64,000 nt of DNA from G963422445 sp963422445 (lineage in GTDB: Bacteria; Pseudomonadota; Alphaproteobacteria; Thalassobaculales; Thalassobaculaceae): positions 1,116,001 through 1,180,000 of the forward strand of contig OY729512.2 of NCBI GenBank assembly GCA_963422445.2. The letters run 5' to 3'. Under the pieces are notes generated by a model. It was not told the origin of the DNA, did not search any database, and worked only from the letters and a program-made list of their open reading frames with translations. The position numbers were made by a program, and so were the translations under genes. Positions 38,285 to 47,190 of the stretch are shown here, piece by piece; positions within the stretch are counted from its first letter, which is position 1, and each line of letters opens with the position of its first letter.

Positions 38285-41282
38285 TGATCCGATCCCCGCT
38301 CGGGTCGAAGAATCGCGGTTCGGTCACGACCGCCCGGACGGTCTTGTCCAGCATCGGAATGAACAGTGTTTCACCGATCCGCCCGGGGCCGCCCCGGACC
38401 AGTGCCATGGCGATCGATCGGCCGCAGTTCGGGCTGTAATAACTCGACGTGACATGTCCGATCATGGGCATTGGCAGGTCCGGCCGCGGAATCTCGACAA
38501 TTTGCGCACCTTCCGTGAGAACCTCGTCGGGATCTTCGGTCAACAGTCCGACTAGGCGCTTGCGGTCCGGCTTGACCAGATCGGGCCGGATCAGGCCTCG
38601 CTTGCCGATGAAATCAGGCTTGGCGTTCGCGACAATCCAGCCCATGCCAAGATCCTGTGGCGTCACCGTACCGTCGGTGTCCTGCCCGACGATGATGAAG
38701 CCCTTTTCGGCCCGCAGCAGGTGCATGGTTTCGGTGCCGTACGGGCAGATGTCGAACTTGCGGCCGGCCTTCATCAACGCTTGCCATAGCGCGAGGCCAT
38801 AGCGCCGGCGCACATTGATTTCGAAGCTCAACTCGCCGGTAAATGAAATCCGGAACACCCGGGCCGGAATGCCGGCAACCATGCCTTCGCGAACGGACAT
38901 GAATGGAAAGGCGTCATTCGAAAGATCGATGTCCGGGCAGAGTTCGGAGAGAAGGTTGCGGCATTCCGGCCCGCAGATTGCGGCGACCGTCCAGTGCTCG
39001 GTAACTGAAGTGACATGAACCCGGAGTTTGGGCCATTCGGTCTGCAGCCACTCTTCCAGCCAGGCAAATACGGTCCCGGCACCACCGGTTGTCGTCGTCA
39101 TGTGGAAGCGGTTTTCGGACAGGCGGGCGGTGACGCCGTCATCCATGACCATGCCGTCTTCCTTCAACATCAGTCCGTAGCGGGCCCGGCTAGGAGCAAG
39201 CCTGAGCCACGAATTGGTGTAGATCCGATTCAGGAATTCGGCGGCATCCGGGCCCTGGATGTCGATCTTTCCAAGGGTTGAAGCATCAAGCAGCCCGATG
39301 CCGCTGCGGGCTGCCTTCGCCTCGCGCTGCACTGCCTGATGCATGGTTTCGCCCGGCTTCGGATAGTACCAGGCCCGCATCCACTGCCCGACATGCTCGA
39401 ATTTGGCGCCGGCTTCACGATGCCAGCTGTCCATTGCGGTGGTTCGTACCGGATCGAACAGACCGCCGATATTGCGGCCGGCATAGCTGCCGATCGTGAC
39501 CGGCGTGTAGGGTGGCCGGAACGTGGTATGGCCGATGCCGGGAATATTCGAATTCAGAATCTCGCCCATGATGGCGAGAGCGTTTATATTCCCGGTCTTG
39601 CCCTGGTCGGTGCCCATGCCGGCAGTGGTGTAGCGCTTCAGATGCTCGACCGAGCGGTAGCCTTCGCGGGCTGCAAGATGGATGTCGGCCGCGGTCACAT
39701 CGTTCTGGAAATCCACAAAATGTCGTGCGCCGTCATCGCCGCGCCGGCCCGGCACGATGCAAAGGTCGCGGCGCCGTGTCTGCTGCGGCTCGCCTGTCGC
39801 CGGCGACTCCATTGCCGCGCCCGCGAAACCGCAGGAACGGGCAGCCGCGCGCCCGGCCTCTCGCCCCTGCATCATGCATCCCTCCAGGGTCTCGGATCCG
39901 TTGCAGGCGCCGGCCGATTGGCAGGCCTGCATCGTGACATCGGGCAAAAAGCCACCGATCCCGTTGTCCCAACGTAGCGTGCCGGCGCTTTGGGAAAACA
40001 GGTGAACTGAAGGCGTCCAGCCGCCGGACACCGCTATCGCGTCGCAGTCCACGCGTCGCGGCATGCCGACGACCGCGGTCCCGGCGGCGTTCAGTTTCAT
40101 GATCTCGGCACCGGTCACCTGGTGCCGGCCAAACGTGCTGACCAGAGCGCGCCCGGCCATGATGTTGAGGTCGGCAGCGCGGACCGCATCCGCCAGCGGG
40201 CCCGACACCTCGGGGCGAAGGTCGACCAGGCCGGCGATCGCGATCCCTTGACCGTGCAGTGTCAGCGCGGTCCGGTAGGCCTCATCGTTGTTGGTGAAGA
40301 GCAGAACCCTGCGGCCAGGGGTCACGCCGTAGCGATTGACGTAGCCGCGAACAGCTGAGGACAGCAATATTCCGGGACGGTCGTTACTGGCAAAGACCAA
40401 TGGGCGTTCGATGGCCCCGGTCGCCAGAACCACCTGTCTGGCCCGAACCTTCCAGAGCCGTTGGCGCGGGACGCCTGCATCGCCATCGCCATGATCCGTG
40501 ACCTCTTCCTGCAAGGTGAGATAGTTATGGTCGTAGTAACCGGTCACTGTCGCGCGTTTCAGAAGCGTGACCTCCGGCATTGCCGCCAGGGCCGCGACCG
40601 TCGCTGCGACCCAGTCCGCAGGGGGCCGGTCTTCGATCCGGCAGTCGAGATCGCTCAGCAGCGAGCCGCCGAATTCAACCTGTTCATCGGCTAGAATTAC
40701 GCGCGCGCCGGCAGTGCCGGCGGCGAGCGCTGCCGACAGTCCGGCCGGACCGGCGCCAACCACCAGGACGTCGGTATGGGCATGCATCTTGTCGTAGCGG
40801 TCGGGGTCGCGGCCTTCCGGAGCCCGGCCCAGCCCGGCGGCCCGGCGGATCCAGTGTTCGTAAGTCTGCCAACGATTAGCGGGCCACATGAAGGTCTTGT
40901 AATAGAAGCCGGCCGGCAGCAACCGGTGCAACAGGTTGTTCACCGCGCCGATGTCGAATCTTAGGGAGGGCCAGCAATTCTGACTCGTGGCCACCATCCC
41001 GTCATGCAATGCAATCCGGGTCGCGCGGAGATTGGGTTCACTGGCATGACCCGTGCCGATTCGGACCAGCGCATTCGGTTCTTCCGTGCCGGCGCCGAGA
41101 ATTCCGCGCGGCCGGTGATACTTGAAACTGCGGCCGACGAGATGGATACCGTTGGCGAGCAGGGCCGCGGCCAGGTTGTCGCCGCGGTAACCTTCATAGG
41201 CGCGGCCGTCGAACCGGAATCGCAGCGGCGAACTGCGGTCGATGCGCCCACCCTCGGGCAGTCGATAAGCTTGGCGGCTCAT
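38277..41282 (-). CDS. soxA: Sarcosine oxidase alpha subunit
   Basis: A 1001-residue large subunit. Order of domains: N-terminal ferredoxin-like segment (FRFDGRAYEGYRGDNLAAAL, YHRPRGILGAGTEEPNALV); a Rossmann dinucleotide site DVLVVGAGPAGLSAALAAG at about 173-191; a pyridine-nucleotide oxidoreductase core; and a C-terminal GcvT-like folate-binding domain (from about 600, with DASTLGKIDIQGPDA and FISFTGELSFEINV-like text). It binds NAD and takes part in oxidising sarcosine to glycine while passing the methyl as methylene-THF. The ATG at 41282 overlaps the soxD stop in an ATGA. The longer open frame upstream belongs to soxD. Confidence 0.96.
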   Translation of the reverse strand: MSRQAYRLPEGGRIDRSSPLRFRFDGRAYEGYRGDNLAAALLANGIHLVGRSFKYHRPRGILGAGTEEPNALVRIGTGHASEPNLRATRIALHDGMVATSQNCWPSLRFDIGAVNNLLHRLLPAGFYYKTFMWPANRWQTYEHWIRRAAGLGRAPEGRDPDRYDKMHAHTDVLVVGAGPAGLSAALAAGTAGARVILADEQVEFGGSLLSDLDCRIEDRPPADWVAATVAALAAMPEVTLLKRATVTGYYDHNYLTLQEEVTDHGDGDAGVPRQRLWKVRARQVVLATGAIERPLVFASNDRPGILLSSAVRGYVNRYGVTPGRRVLLFTNNDEAYRTALTLHGQGIAIAGLVDLRPEVSGPLADAVRAADLNIMAGRALVSTFGRHQVTGAEIMKLNAAGTAVVGMPRRVDCDAIAVSGGWTPSVHLFSQSAGTLRWDNGIGGFLPDVTMQACQSAGACNGSETLEGCMMQGREAGRAAARSCGFAGAAMESPATGEPQQTRRRDLCIVPGRRGDDGARHFVDFQNDVTAADIHLAAREGYRSVEHLKRYTTAGMGTDQGKTGNINALAIMGEILNSNIPGIGHTTFRPPYTPVTIGSYAGRNIGGLFDPVRTTAMDSWHREAGAKFEHVGQWMRAWYYPKPGETMHQAVQREAKAARSGIGLLDASTLGKIDIQGPDAAEFLNRIYTNSWLRLAPSRARYGLMLKEDGMVMDDGVTARLSENRFHMTTTTGGAGTVFAWLEEWLQTEWPKLRVHVTSVTEHWTVAAICGPECRNLLSELCPDIDLSNDAFPFMSVREGMVAGIPARVFRISFTGELSFEINVRRRYGLALWQALMKAGRKFDICPYGTETMHLLRAEKGFIIVGQDTDGTVTPQDLGMGWIVANAKPDFIGKRGLIRPDLVKPDRKRLVGLLTEDPDEVLTEGAQIVEIPRPDLPMPMIGHVTSSYYSPNCGRSIAMALVRGGPGRIGETLFIPMLDKTVRAVVTEPRFFDPSGDRING

Positions 41283-41635
41283 GTCGGGCATCGGTCCGCA
41301 AGTGCGGATTTTTCGGCCAGGCTGTCGCGCCGCCAATTGCCGGCATAGGCGGCCTTGCCAGCGGGACTGGCGGGCGTTTCGCCGATCAGATAGATCTCGA
41401 TGATCTCGTTCGTTGCGGTGTTGCGGACCATGTTGAACCAGCGGCGGCAGCCGTGACGATGTGACCAGCGTTCGAGATGCGGCCCTTTGGGATTTGCCTG
41501 CAGGAACAGATATTCGGCAAACGCTTCGTCGGAAAGGTCATCTGCATGACTCGGCCGCAGCACGTGCGCCTCGCCGCCATAATGAAATTCCGTGTCGTTG
41601 CGCGGGCCACACCAGGGACATGTAATCAGCAGCAT
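41279..41635 (-). CDS. soxD: Sarcosine oxidase delta subunit
   Basis: A 118-residue zinc-binding subunit. The probable zinc ligands are the N-terminal CPWCGPRNDTEF (Cys6, Cys9) and the SHRHGCRRWFNMVRNT segment. Family hallmarks HYGGEAHVLRP, YLFLQANPKGPHLERW are all present. It lies 12 bp after soxB and overlaps soxA by 4 bp. Nothing odd. Confidence 0.95.
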   Translation of the reverse strand: MLLITCPWCGPRNDTEFHYGGEAHVLRPSHADDLSDEAFAEYLFLQANPKGPHLERWSHRHGCRRWFNMVRNTATNEIIEIYLIGETPASPAGKAAYAGNWRRDSLAEKSALADRCPT

Positions 41636-41647
41636 GCGGCTAATCTC

Positions 41648-42955
41648 CTAATGGGCAACGCCAGCGGCACCATGCTCGTCGATCAGATAACCGGTGGTAA
41701 AACGGTCGAGCATGAACGGTGCCGCGATTCGGTTCGGAGTATCGCGGGCGATCAGATCGGCAAAGACATGGCCCGAACCGGGTGTCGCCTTGAAACCGCC
41801 GGTCCCCCAGCCGCAATTGAAGTAGAGATTGCGGACCGGTGTCTTCGAGATCACCGGTGAGGCGTCTGGACAGGTATCAACGATGCCGCCCCAACTGCGC
41901 AGCATGCGCAGGCGCGAGAGTACCGGAAAAAGTTCGACAGCGGCAGCCAGCATGTCTTCGACGATATTCAGGCTGCCACGCTGGGTATAGCTGTTATAGG
42001 AATCGGCGCCAGCGCCGAGCACGATTTCCCCCTTGTCGGACTGGCTGACATACATGTGGACAGCGTTCGACATGATGACCGTATCGAGAATCGGCTTGAT
42101 CGGCTCGGATACCAGCGCCTGCAGGGGTCGGCTGGTGACCGGCAGCCGGAACCCCGCCATCTCTGCGACGATGCCGGCATGGCCGGCGACGACGCAAGCG
42201 ACTTTTCCGGCCCGGATCGAACCTTTTTCGGTCTCGACGCCCGTGACCGTTCCGTTCTCGATGATGAAACCCGTGACAGCACAGTTCTGGATGATATCAA
42301 CCCCCCGGTCGTCGGCCGCGCGGGCGTAACCCCAAGCGACCGCATCATGCCGCGCGGTGCCGCCGCGGCGCTGGATGAAACCGCCCATGACCGGGTAGCG
42401 CAATGTCGGGCTGACATCCATGATTGGCACGATCGCACCGATTTGCTCCGGCGAGAGGACTTCGGCGTCGATTCCGTTCAGGCGGGTTGCTTCGGCCCGG
42501 CGGGTCATTTCCTTGAGTTCGTGCTCGGAATGGGCGAGTGTCAGGACGCCGCGCTGGCTGAACATCAGATTGAAGTTGAGTTCCTGACTCAATCCTTCCC
42601 AGAGCGTCATCGCATGCTCGTAAATGGCCGCGCTTTCGTCCCAGAGATAATTCGATCGGATGATCGTGGTATTACGCCCGGTATTGCCGCCACCGAGCCA
42701 GCCCTTGTCAATGACCGCGACATTGCGGATGCCATGCAGCGTGGCGAGGTAATACGCGGTCGCAAGTCCATGGCCGCCGGCGCCGACGATCACCACGTCA
42801 TAGTGGGACTTTGGCTCCGGCGACCGCCATGCCGGCTGCCAGTCGCGATGACGGGACAGGGCGTTGCCGAGTAGGCTGAAAATTGAATAACGCTGCCCGC
42901 CGCCCTTCAGGCCGCGCATGTTTCCGCGCCGCGCCGCACTATCCCGTTTCCTCAT
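41648..42955 (-). CDS. soxB: Sarcosine oxidase beta subunit
   Basis: A 435-residue flavoprotein that carries the covalent FMN and non-covalent FAD and performs the actual oxidation of sarcosine. The dinucleotide site DVVIVGAGGHGLATAYYLA is near residue 40; then WLGGGNTGRNTTIIRSNYLW; the HDAVAWGYARAAD segment contains the probable flavin-linked His; the C-terminus has NCGWGTGGFKATPGSG. I choose the ATG at 42955 because GGAGG lies 6 bases before it; the frame extends further but without a ribosome site, and 42919 is an alternative. It is the first gene of soxB-soxD-soxA-soxG. Confidence 0.95.
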   Translation of the reverse strand: MRKRDSAARRGNMRGLKGGGQRYSIFSLLGNALSRHRDWQPAWRSPEPKSHYDVVIVGAGGHGLATAYYLATLHGIRNVAVIDKGWLGGGNTGRNTTIIRSNYLWDESAAIYEHAMTLWEGLSQELNFNLMFSQRGVLTLAHSEHELKEMTRRAEATRLNGIDAEVLSPEQIGAIVPIMDVSPTLRYPVMGGFIQRRGGTARHDAVAWGYARAADDRGVDIIQNCAVTGFIIENGTVTGVETEKGSIRAGKVACVVAGHAGIVAEMAGFRLPVTSRPLQALVSEPIKPILDTVIMSNAVHMYVSQSDKGEIVLGAGADSYNSYTQRGSLNIVEDMLAAAVELFPVLSRLRMLRSWGGIVDTCPDASPVISKTPVRNLYFNCGWGTGGFKATPGSGHVFADLIARDTPNRIAAPFMLDRFTTGYLIDEHGAAGVAH

Positions 42956-43053
42956 CCGTAGCCTCCTGCTCCCGGCACCGGGCTGCCGCCGAGTATGGGT
43001 AAAACATGGTGCGATGTCGAGTGGCGGCAGGCCCGCAACCATGGCTGCGCCTG

Positions 43054-43524
43054 CTATTCCTCAAGGACGCGAATTTGCAGGGTTGCACCATCGGACCCGG
43101 TGATTTCGACCAGGACATTGGCGGCGACAGTCTCCCGCTTCTTCGAAACTGCGGACCACCATATGTCGTCAATCTGAATCCGGCCTTCGCCATGCTCCAG
43201 CGCCTCACGCAGCCGCACCCTGCGGCCGGCAAAATTCTGGCCCCGGTTGTTGACAGTCTGCGGTCCGCTGCTGTCGCGAAACCGTTTCATCCATCGGCGG
43301 CCCAATATAGTCGTCACGATCGAGAACGCCGCAAAGATCAACAACTGAATCCGCCAGTCGATGGCCGGATCGACATAGAGTGCGCCGGCGACCAGAACGG
43401 CCGAGATGGTCGGAAAGATCAGGAAGAATGACATGCTCAGCATTTCGACGCCGCCAAGCACGACGGCGATGGCAAGCCAGTGCCAGTACGTCAGATCGAG
43501 AAGCCAGCCGATATAGTCGTCCAT
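43054..43524 (-). CDS. NfeD-family membrane protein
   Basis: A 156-residue protein with three or four N-terminal membrane segments (WLAIAVVLGGVEMLSMSFFL, then about 45-80) and a C-terminal OB-fold (GQNFAGRRVRLREALEHGEG, VLVEITGSDGATLQIRVLEE). This is the short NfeD type. Known relatives pair with stomatin/SPFH proteins in membrane quality control, and here it lies 25 bp downstream of an SPFH gene on the same strand. Exact role unknown. Confidence 0.88.
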   Translation of the reverse strand: MDDYIGWLLDLTYWHWLAIAVVLGGVEMLSMSFFLIFPTISAVLVAGALYVDPAIDWRIQLLIFAAFSIVTTILGRRWMKRFRDSSGPQTVNNRGQNFAGRRVRLREALEHGEGRIQIDDIWWSAVSKKRETVAANVLVEITGSDGATLQIRVLEE

Positions 43525-43549
43525 CGCCCGTCAAGCCTTCCTGCTGCGG

Positions 43550-44596
43550 TCAACTCCAGGGCCTGGCACTGGTTCCAGGCGTCGGACCGCCGTCAGGCCG
43601 GGCGGCCCGGCGCGTGTCCGGGGGTGGCGCCGGCGGGTCGTCGCGGGGGCCGTCACCGGTCGGCAGGAGCGCCGATTTCGCAAGGTCCGCGATTCCTCCA
43701 ATGCTGCCGATGAGGCTGGCTGCCTCGAGCGGCATCATGATGATTTTCTGATTGTCGGCCGAGGCGATTTTTTCCAGGGCTCCGACATAACGCTGGGCGA
43801 CAAAATAGTTGATTGCCTGGAGGTTTCCGGACTGGATGGCCTCGGAGACCATGGTGGTGGCGCGGCCTTCAGCCTCGGCTTCGCGTTCGCGCGCCTCGGC
43901 ATCCCGGAAGGCGGCTTCACGCCGGCCCTCGGCTTCGAGAATTTGTGCGGCCTTCTCGCCTTCGGCACGCAAGATCGCTGCCTGTTTGTCACCATCCGCC
44001 TGGAGAATCTCGGCTCGTTTCTGCCGTTCGGCCATCATTTGCTGGTTCATCGCCATGGTCAAGTCGCGCGGCGGGGCCAGATCCTTGATTTCGACCCGGG
44101 TAACCTTCACGCCCCAGGGGTTCGTGGCAAGGTCGATAACACGGAGTAGCCTTTCGTTGATTTCGTCCCGACGGGAGAGCACATCGTCGAGTGCCATCCC
44201 GCCGATGACAGATCGAATATTGGTCATCGAGAGATTGGTGATCGCCTGTTCGAGATCATTGACCTCATAAGCGGCCTTGGCGGCTTCCATGACCTGGAAG
44301 AAGGTCACGGCATCGGCCGACACTGTTGCGTTATCCAGTGTGATGACGTCCTGGCTCGGTATGTCGAGGACGGTTTCCCGCATTGATATCCGATCGCCGA
44401 TACGGTCGATTAAGGGCACGACCAGATGCAAGCCGGGTCGTAACGTTTTGATGTAGCGGCCGAAACGTTCCACCGTCCATTCCGAGGCCTGTGGCACGGT
44501 CTTGACCGCGCTTGAGACGAGGATCAACGCGACAACCAGCGCCGCGATGACGAAGATCAGGAACGGACTTGGGCGCAAGAGCTCAAGAATTTCCAT
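43550..44596 (-). CDS. SPFH/stomatin-like protein (QmcA/slipin type)
   Basis: A 348-residue protein. One N-terminal membrane anchor (residues 12-32) precedes an SPFH domain (TVERFGRYIKTLRPGLHLVVPLIDR, then DVITLDNATVSADAV, NLSMTNIRSVIGGMALDD). A long charged helix follows (about 170-270, ERQKRAEILQADGDKQAAILRAEG and similar heptads) that likely forms oligomers. The C-terminal tail is proline-rich. Known relatives build membrane rafts or cages and work with NfeD and proteases. It is followed after 25 bp by the NfeD gene. Function in detail unknown. Confidence 0.9.
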   Translation of the reverse strand: MEILELLRPSPFLIFVIAALVVALILVSSAVKTVPQASEWTVERFGRYIKTLRPGLHLVVPLIDRIGDRISMRETVLDIPSQDVITLDNATVSADAVTFFQVMEAAKAAYEVNDLEQAITNLSMTNIRSVIGGMALDDVLSRRDEINERLLRVIDLATNPWGVKVTRVEIKDLAPPRDLTMAMNQQMMAERQKRAEILQADGDKQAAILRAEGEKAAQILEAEGRREAAFRDAEAREREAEAEGRATTMVSEAIQSGNLQAINYFVAQRYVGALEKIASADNQKIIMMPLEAASLIGSIGGIADLAKSALLPTGDGPRDDPPAPPPDTRRAARPDGGPTPGTSARPWS

Positions 44597-44655
44597 GGTG
44601 TTGTCTCCCGTCCTGCGTCAGTCTGCCGGATACGCAGTCTTCCTTCGTTGCCGGT

Positions 44656-45858
44656 TCAACGCAACGCGGCGCAGGCCCGCTGGATGCGCTCGCAGGCATC
44701 AGCCAGAACCTCGGTACCGGTGGCGTAGGAAATCCGGAAATGCGGACTCAGGCCGAACGCGGCCCCATGCACGGCGGCGACACCCTCGGCGTCGAGAAGA
44801 TAACCGACAACATCCTCGTCGGTCTGCAGCGTCTTGCCGTCGGGCGTGGTCCTGCCGATCAGGCCGGAGCAGGACGGGTAGACATAGAACGCACCTTCCG
44901 GCGTCGGGCAACGAAGGCCTTTGCCCTGATTCAGCATCGAGCAGACCAGATCACGGCGTTCGCGGAAGACCTTGTTGTTCTCGGCGAGAAAATCCATGGG
45001 ACCGTTCAACGCCTCCACTGATGCCGCCTGGCTGATCGAAGACGGGTTCGAGGTCGACTGCGACTGGATCTTGCGGATGGCCGCGATCAGCGGTTGCGGC
45101 CCGGCAGCATAGCCAATCCGCCAGCCGGTCATGCAGAACGCCTTTGACATGCCGTTGACCGTCAGCGTCCGGTCGTACAGGCCCGGCTCGATCTCCGCTG
45201 GCGTGCAAAACGTAAAGTCGTCGTAAACTAGATGTTCGTACATATCGTCCGTCATGACCCAGACATGCGGATGCCGCATCAGGACATCGGTGATCTTCTT
45301 CATGGCGGCGGCGGCATAGCCGGCACCGGTCGGGTTCGACGGGCTGTTCAGGATGATCCATTTGGTGTTCGGCGTGATCGCGGCCTCGAGATCGGCCGGC
45401 TGCAACACAAAGCGGTTGTCCAGGCTGCACGGGACGATGACGGGTGTGCCTTCAGCGAGCAGGACCATATCCGGATAGGATACCCAATAGGGCGCGGGGA
45501 TGATGACCTCGTCACCCGGATTGAGGGTCGCCATCAATGCATTGTAGAGAACCTGCTTACCCCCGGTGCCGATGGTGACCTGGGCCGGACTGTAGTTGAG
45601 ATTGTTGTCTCGTTTGAACTTGTCGCAAACGGCCTGTTTCAGGGCCGGGGTGCCGTCCGGATCGGTATACCGAGTCTCGCCACGAGCCATCGCCGCCTCG
45701 GCAGCCCGAACAATATGCGGCGGTGTGGGAAAATCAGGTTCGCCGGCACTGAGCGAGATGATGTCGCGACCGGCCGTTGTCAGCTCCCGCGCACGGGAAC
45801 TCATGGCGATCGTTGGGGAAGGTTTGATCCGGTCAAGCCGTGCGGCGAGAATGCTCAT
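44656..45858 (-). CDS. aspC: Class I aminotransferase, aspartate aminotransferase type
   Basis: A 400-residue PLP enzyme of the aspartate aminotransferase I-gamma type. It contains SLSAGEPDFPTPPHI, RYTDPDGTPALKQAV, ILNSPSNPTGAGY, and the PLP lysine in TVNGMSKAFCMTGWRIGY at residue 239. The start at 45858 (MSILAARLDRI) gives the usual 400 residues; the open frame extends 14 codons upstream but lacks homology. It lies 59 bp upstream of the SPFH gene on the same strand; a shared transcript is possible but no functional link is evident. Confidence 0.93.
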   Translation of the reverse strand: MSILAARLDRIKPSPTIAMSSRARELTTAGRDIISLSAGEPDFPTPPHIVRAAEAAMARGETRYTDPDGTPALKQAVCDKFKRDNNLNYSPAQVTIGTGGKQVLYNALMATLNPGDEVIIPAPYWVSYPDMVLLAEGTPVIVPCSLDNRFVLQPADLEAAITPNTKWIILNSPSNPTGAGYAAAAMKKITDVLMRHPHVWVMTDDMYEHLVYDDFTFCTPAEIEPGLYDRTLTVNGMSKAFCMTGWRIGYAAGPQPLIAAIRKIQSQSTSNPSSISQAASVEALNGPMDFLAENNKVFRERRDLVCSMLNQGKGLRCPTPEGAFYVYPSCSGLIGRTTPDGKTLQTDEDVVGYLLDAEGVAAVHGAAFGLSPHFRISYATGTEVLADACERIQRACAALR

Positions 45859-46266
45859 GGTGAACCTTGGCGAGAAAGTAGAAACAAGGCGGCCCGACAC
45901 TAAGCCCGGCCGGCGGCAAGTGCAAGCTCAGGTGCAGTCGATAGCCTTGTCCGGACGTCAGCCAGACTGCGTGTTCCGGCGACCCGGCGCGCCTCCCGTC
46001 GCCAGGAGGCTGGGCGCGCATGGTGGATACGGAGTCCGTCCTGAAATCTTTACCTGCCGGTTGACAGCCTGAACACTCGACGACGATGTAATGACCGCAG
46101 GCTTGGCTGTCAGGAAAGGAGACAGGCTCGAAATCCCGTCGGTGTGATAGGTCGAGGGTTTGTCCATGACGCGGCGGCATGCGACACTGGGACACCATGA
46201 TCGTCTCATCGACATTGAGGAAGGTCCGCGCCGGACACGACAGCTTTATGCTTCCGGTCTGAACCG
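45859..46266. other. Divergent intergenic stretch
   Basis: About 400 bp between aspC (left) and the metallophosphoesterase gene (right). No gene is recognisable. Promoters for both sides should be here; no clear operator was found. Confidence 0.4.
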
Positions 46267-47166
46267 ATGCGACTGCTGGCCATCAGTGATCTGCATCTGT
46301 CGCACCCGGAAAACCGCGCCGCGCTGCACGACATTCCCGATCACGGCGGTGACTGGCTGATCATTGCCGGCGATGTCGCCGAACGCCTCGAGTACCAGGA
46401 TATGGCGCTGCATCTGCTCGCACAGCGTTTCGCGAAACTGATATGGGTCCCCGGCAATCATGACCTGTGGTCGGTGCCACGTGCCGGCGAGCCGCGCCTT
46501 CGTGGCGCTGCCCGATATCGCCGGTTGATCGAAATGGCACGGTCCCATGATGCACTCACGCCCGAGGACCCGTATCTCGAATGGCCTCGGCCGAATCGGC
46601 AAACAGGACGGTACTGCATCATCGCGCCGCTGTTTCTCTTGTATGATTACAGTTTCCGGCCGGCGAGCGTCGCTCGTGCCAAGGTGCGGCAATGGGCCCG
46701 TGCCGGCCAATCCGATTGCAGCGATGAGGTATGGCTGCGCCCCGACCCTTTCGCGACTCGCGAAGACTGGTGCGATGCCCGAATACGCGATGCCGAACGC
46801 CGCCTCATGATGCTGCCGGAAGACCGTGATACGGTTCTGGTCAATCACTGGCCCTTACGGGCCGACCTGATCAGGATTCCCCGGATTCCCCGTTTTACAC
46901 CATGGTGCGGGTCTGTCCGGACCGCCGACTGGCATGGCAGGTTCCGCGCTCGCGCCGTGGTGACAGGTCATCTGCATACCCGCCGCACCGACATCATCGA
47001 CGGTTGCCGTTTCGAAGAGGTTTCGCTCGGCTATCCGCAGCAATGGCATCAGCAATCGGGGATCCTCCACTACTTTCGTGAAATCCTCGGCGACGAGCAG
47101 CCGGCCCGGCGTGCCTCTTCCAGGTTGCAACCCCATATTCATGATAACGGCATCGTTCTTGCCTGA
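46267..47166 (+). CDS. Calcineurin-like metallophosphoesterase
   Basis: A 299-residue protein with all metal-binding motifs of the calcineurin-like fold in order: AISDLHLSH (Asp/His), IIAGDVAE (Asp), VPGNHDLW (Asn-His-Asp), VNHWPLR (His) and VTGHLHTRR (His-x-His). It likely uses two metals to cleave a phosphate ester; the substrate is unknown (nucleotide, protein or lipid). It starts at ATG 46267, and the dehydrogenase pseudogene follows 25 bp later. A cytoplasmic protein: no signal peptide. Confidence 0.85.
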   Translation: MRLLAISDLHLSHPENRAALHDIPDHGGDWLIIAGDVAERLEYQDMALHLLAQRFAKLIWVPGNHDLWSVPRAGEPRLRGAARYRRLIEMARSHDALTPEDPYLEWPRPNRQTGRYCIIAPLFLLYDYSFRPASVARAKVRQWARAGQSDCSDEVWLRPDPFATREDWCDARIRDAERRLMMLPEDRDTVLVNHWPLRADLIRIPRIPRFTPWCGSVRTADWHGRFRARAVVTGHLHTRRTDIIDGCRFEEVSLGYPQQWHQQSGILHYFREILGDEQPARRASSRLQPHIHDNGIVLA

Positions 47167-47190
47167 CCCTATGAACAGAGACAGGAGGAC

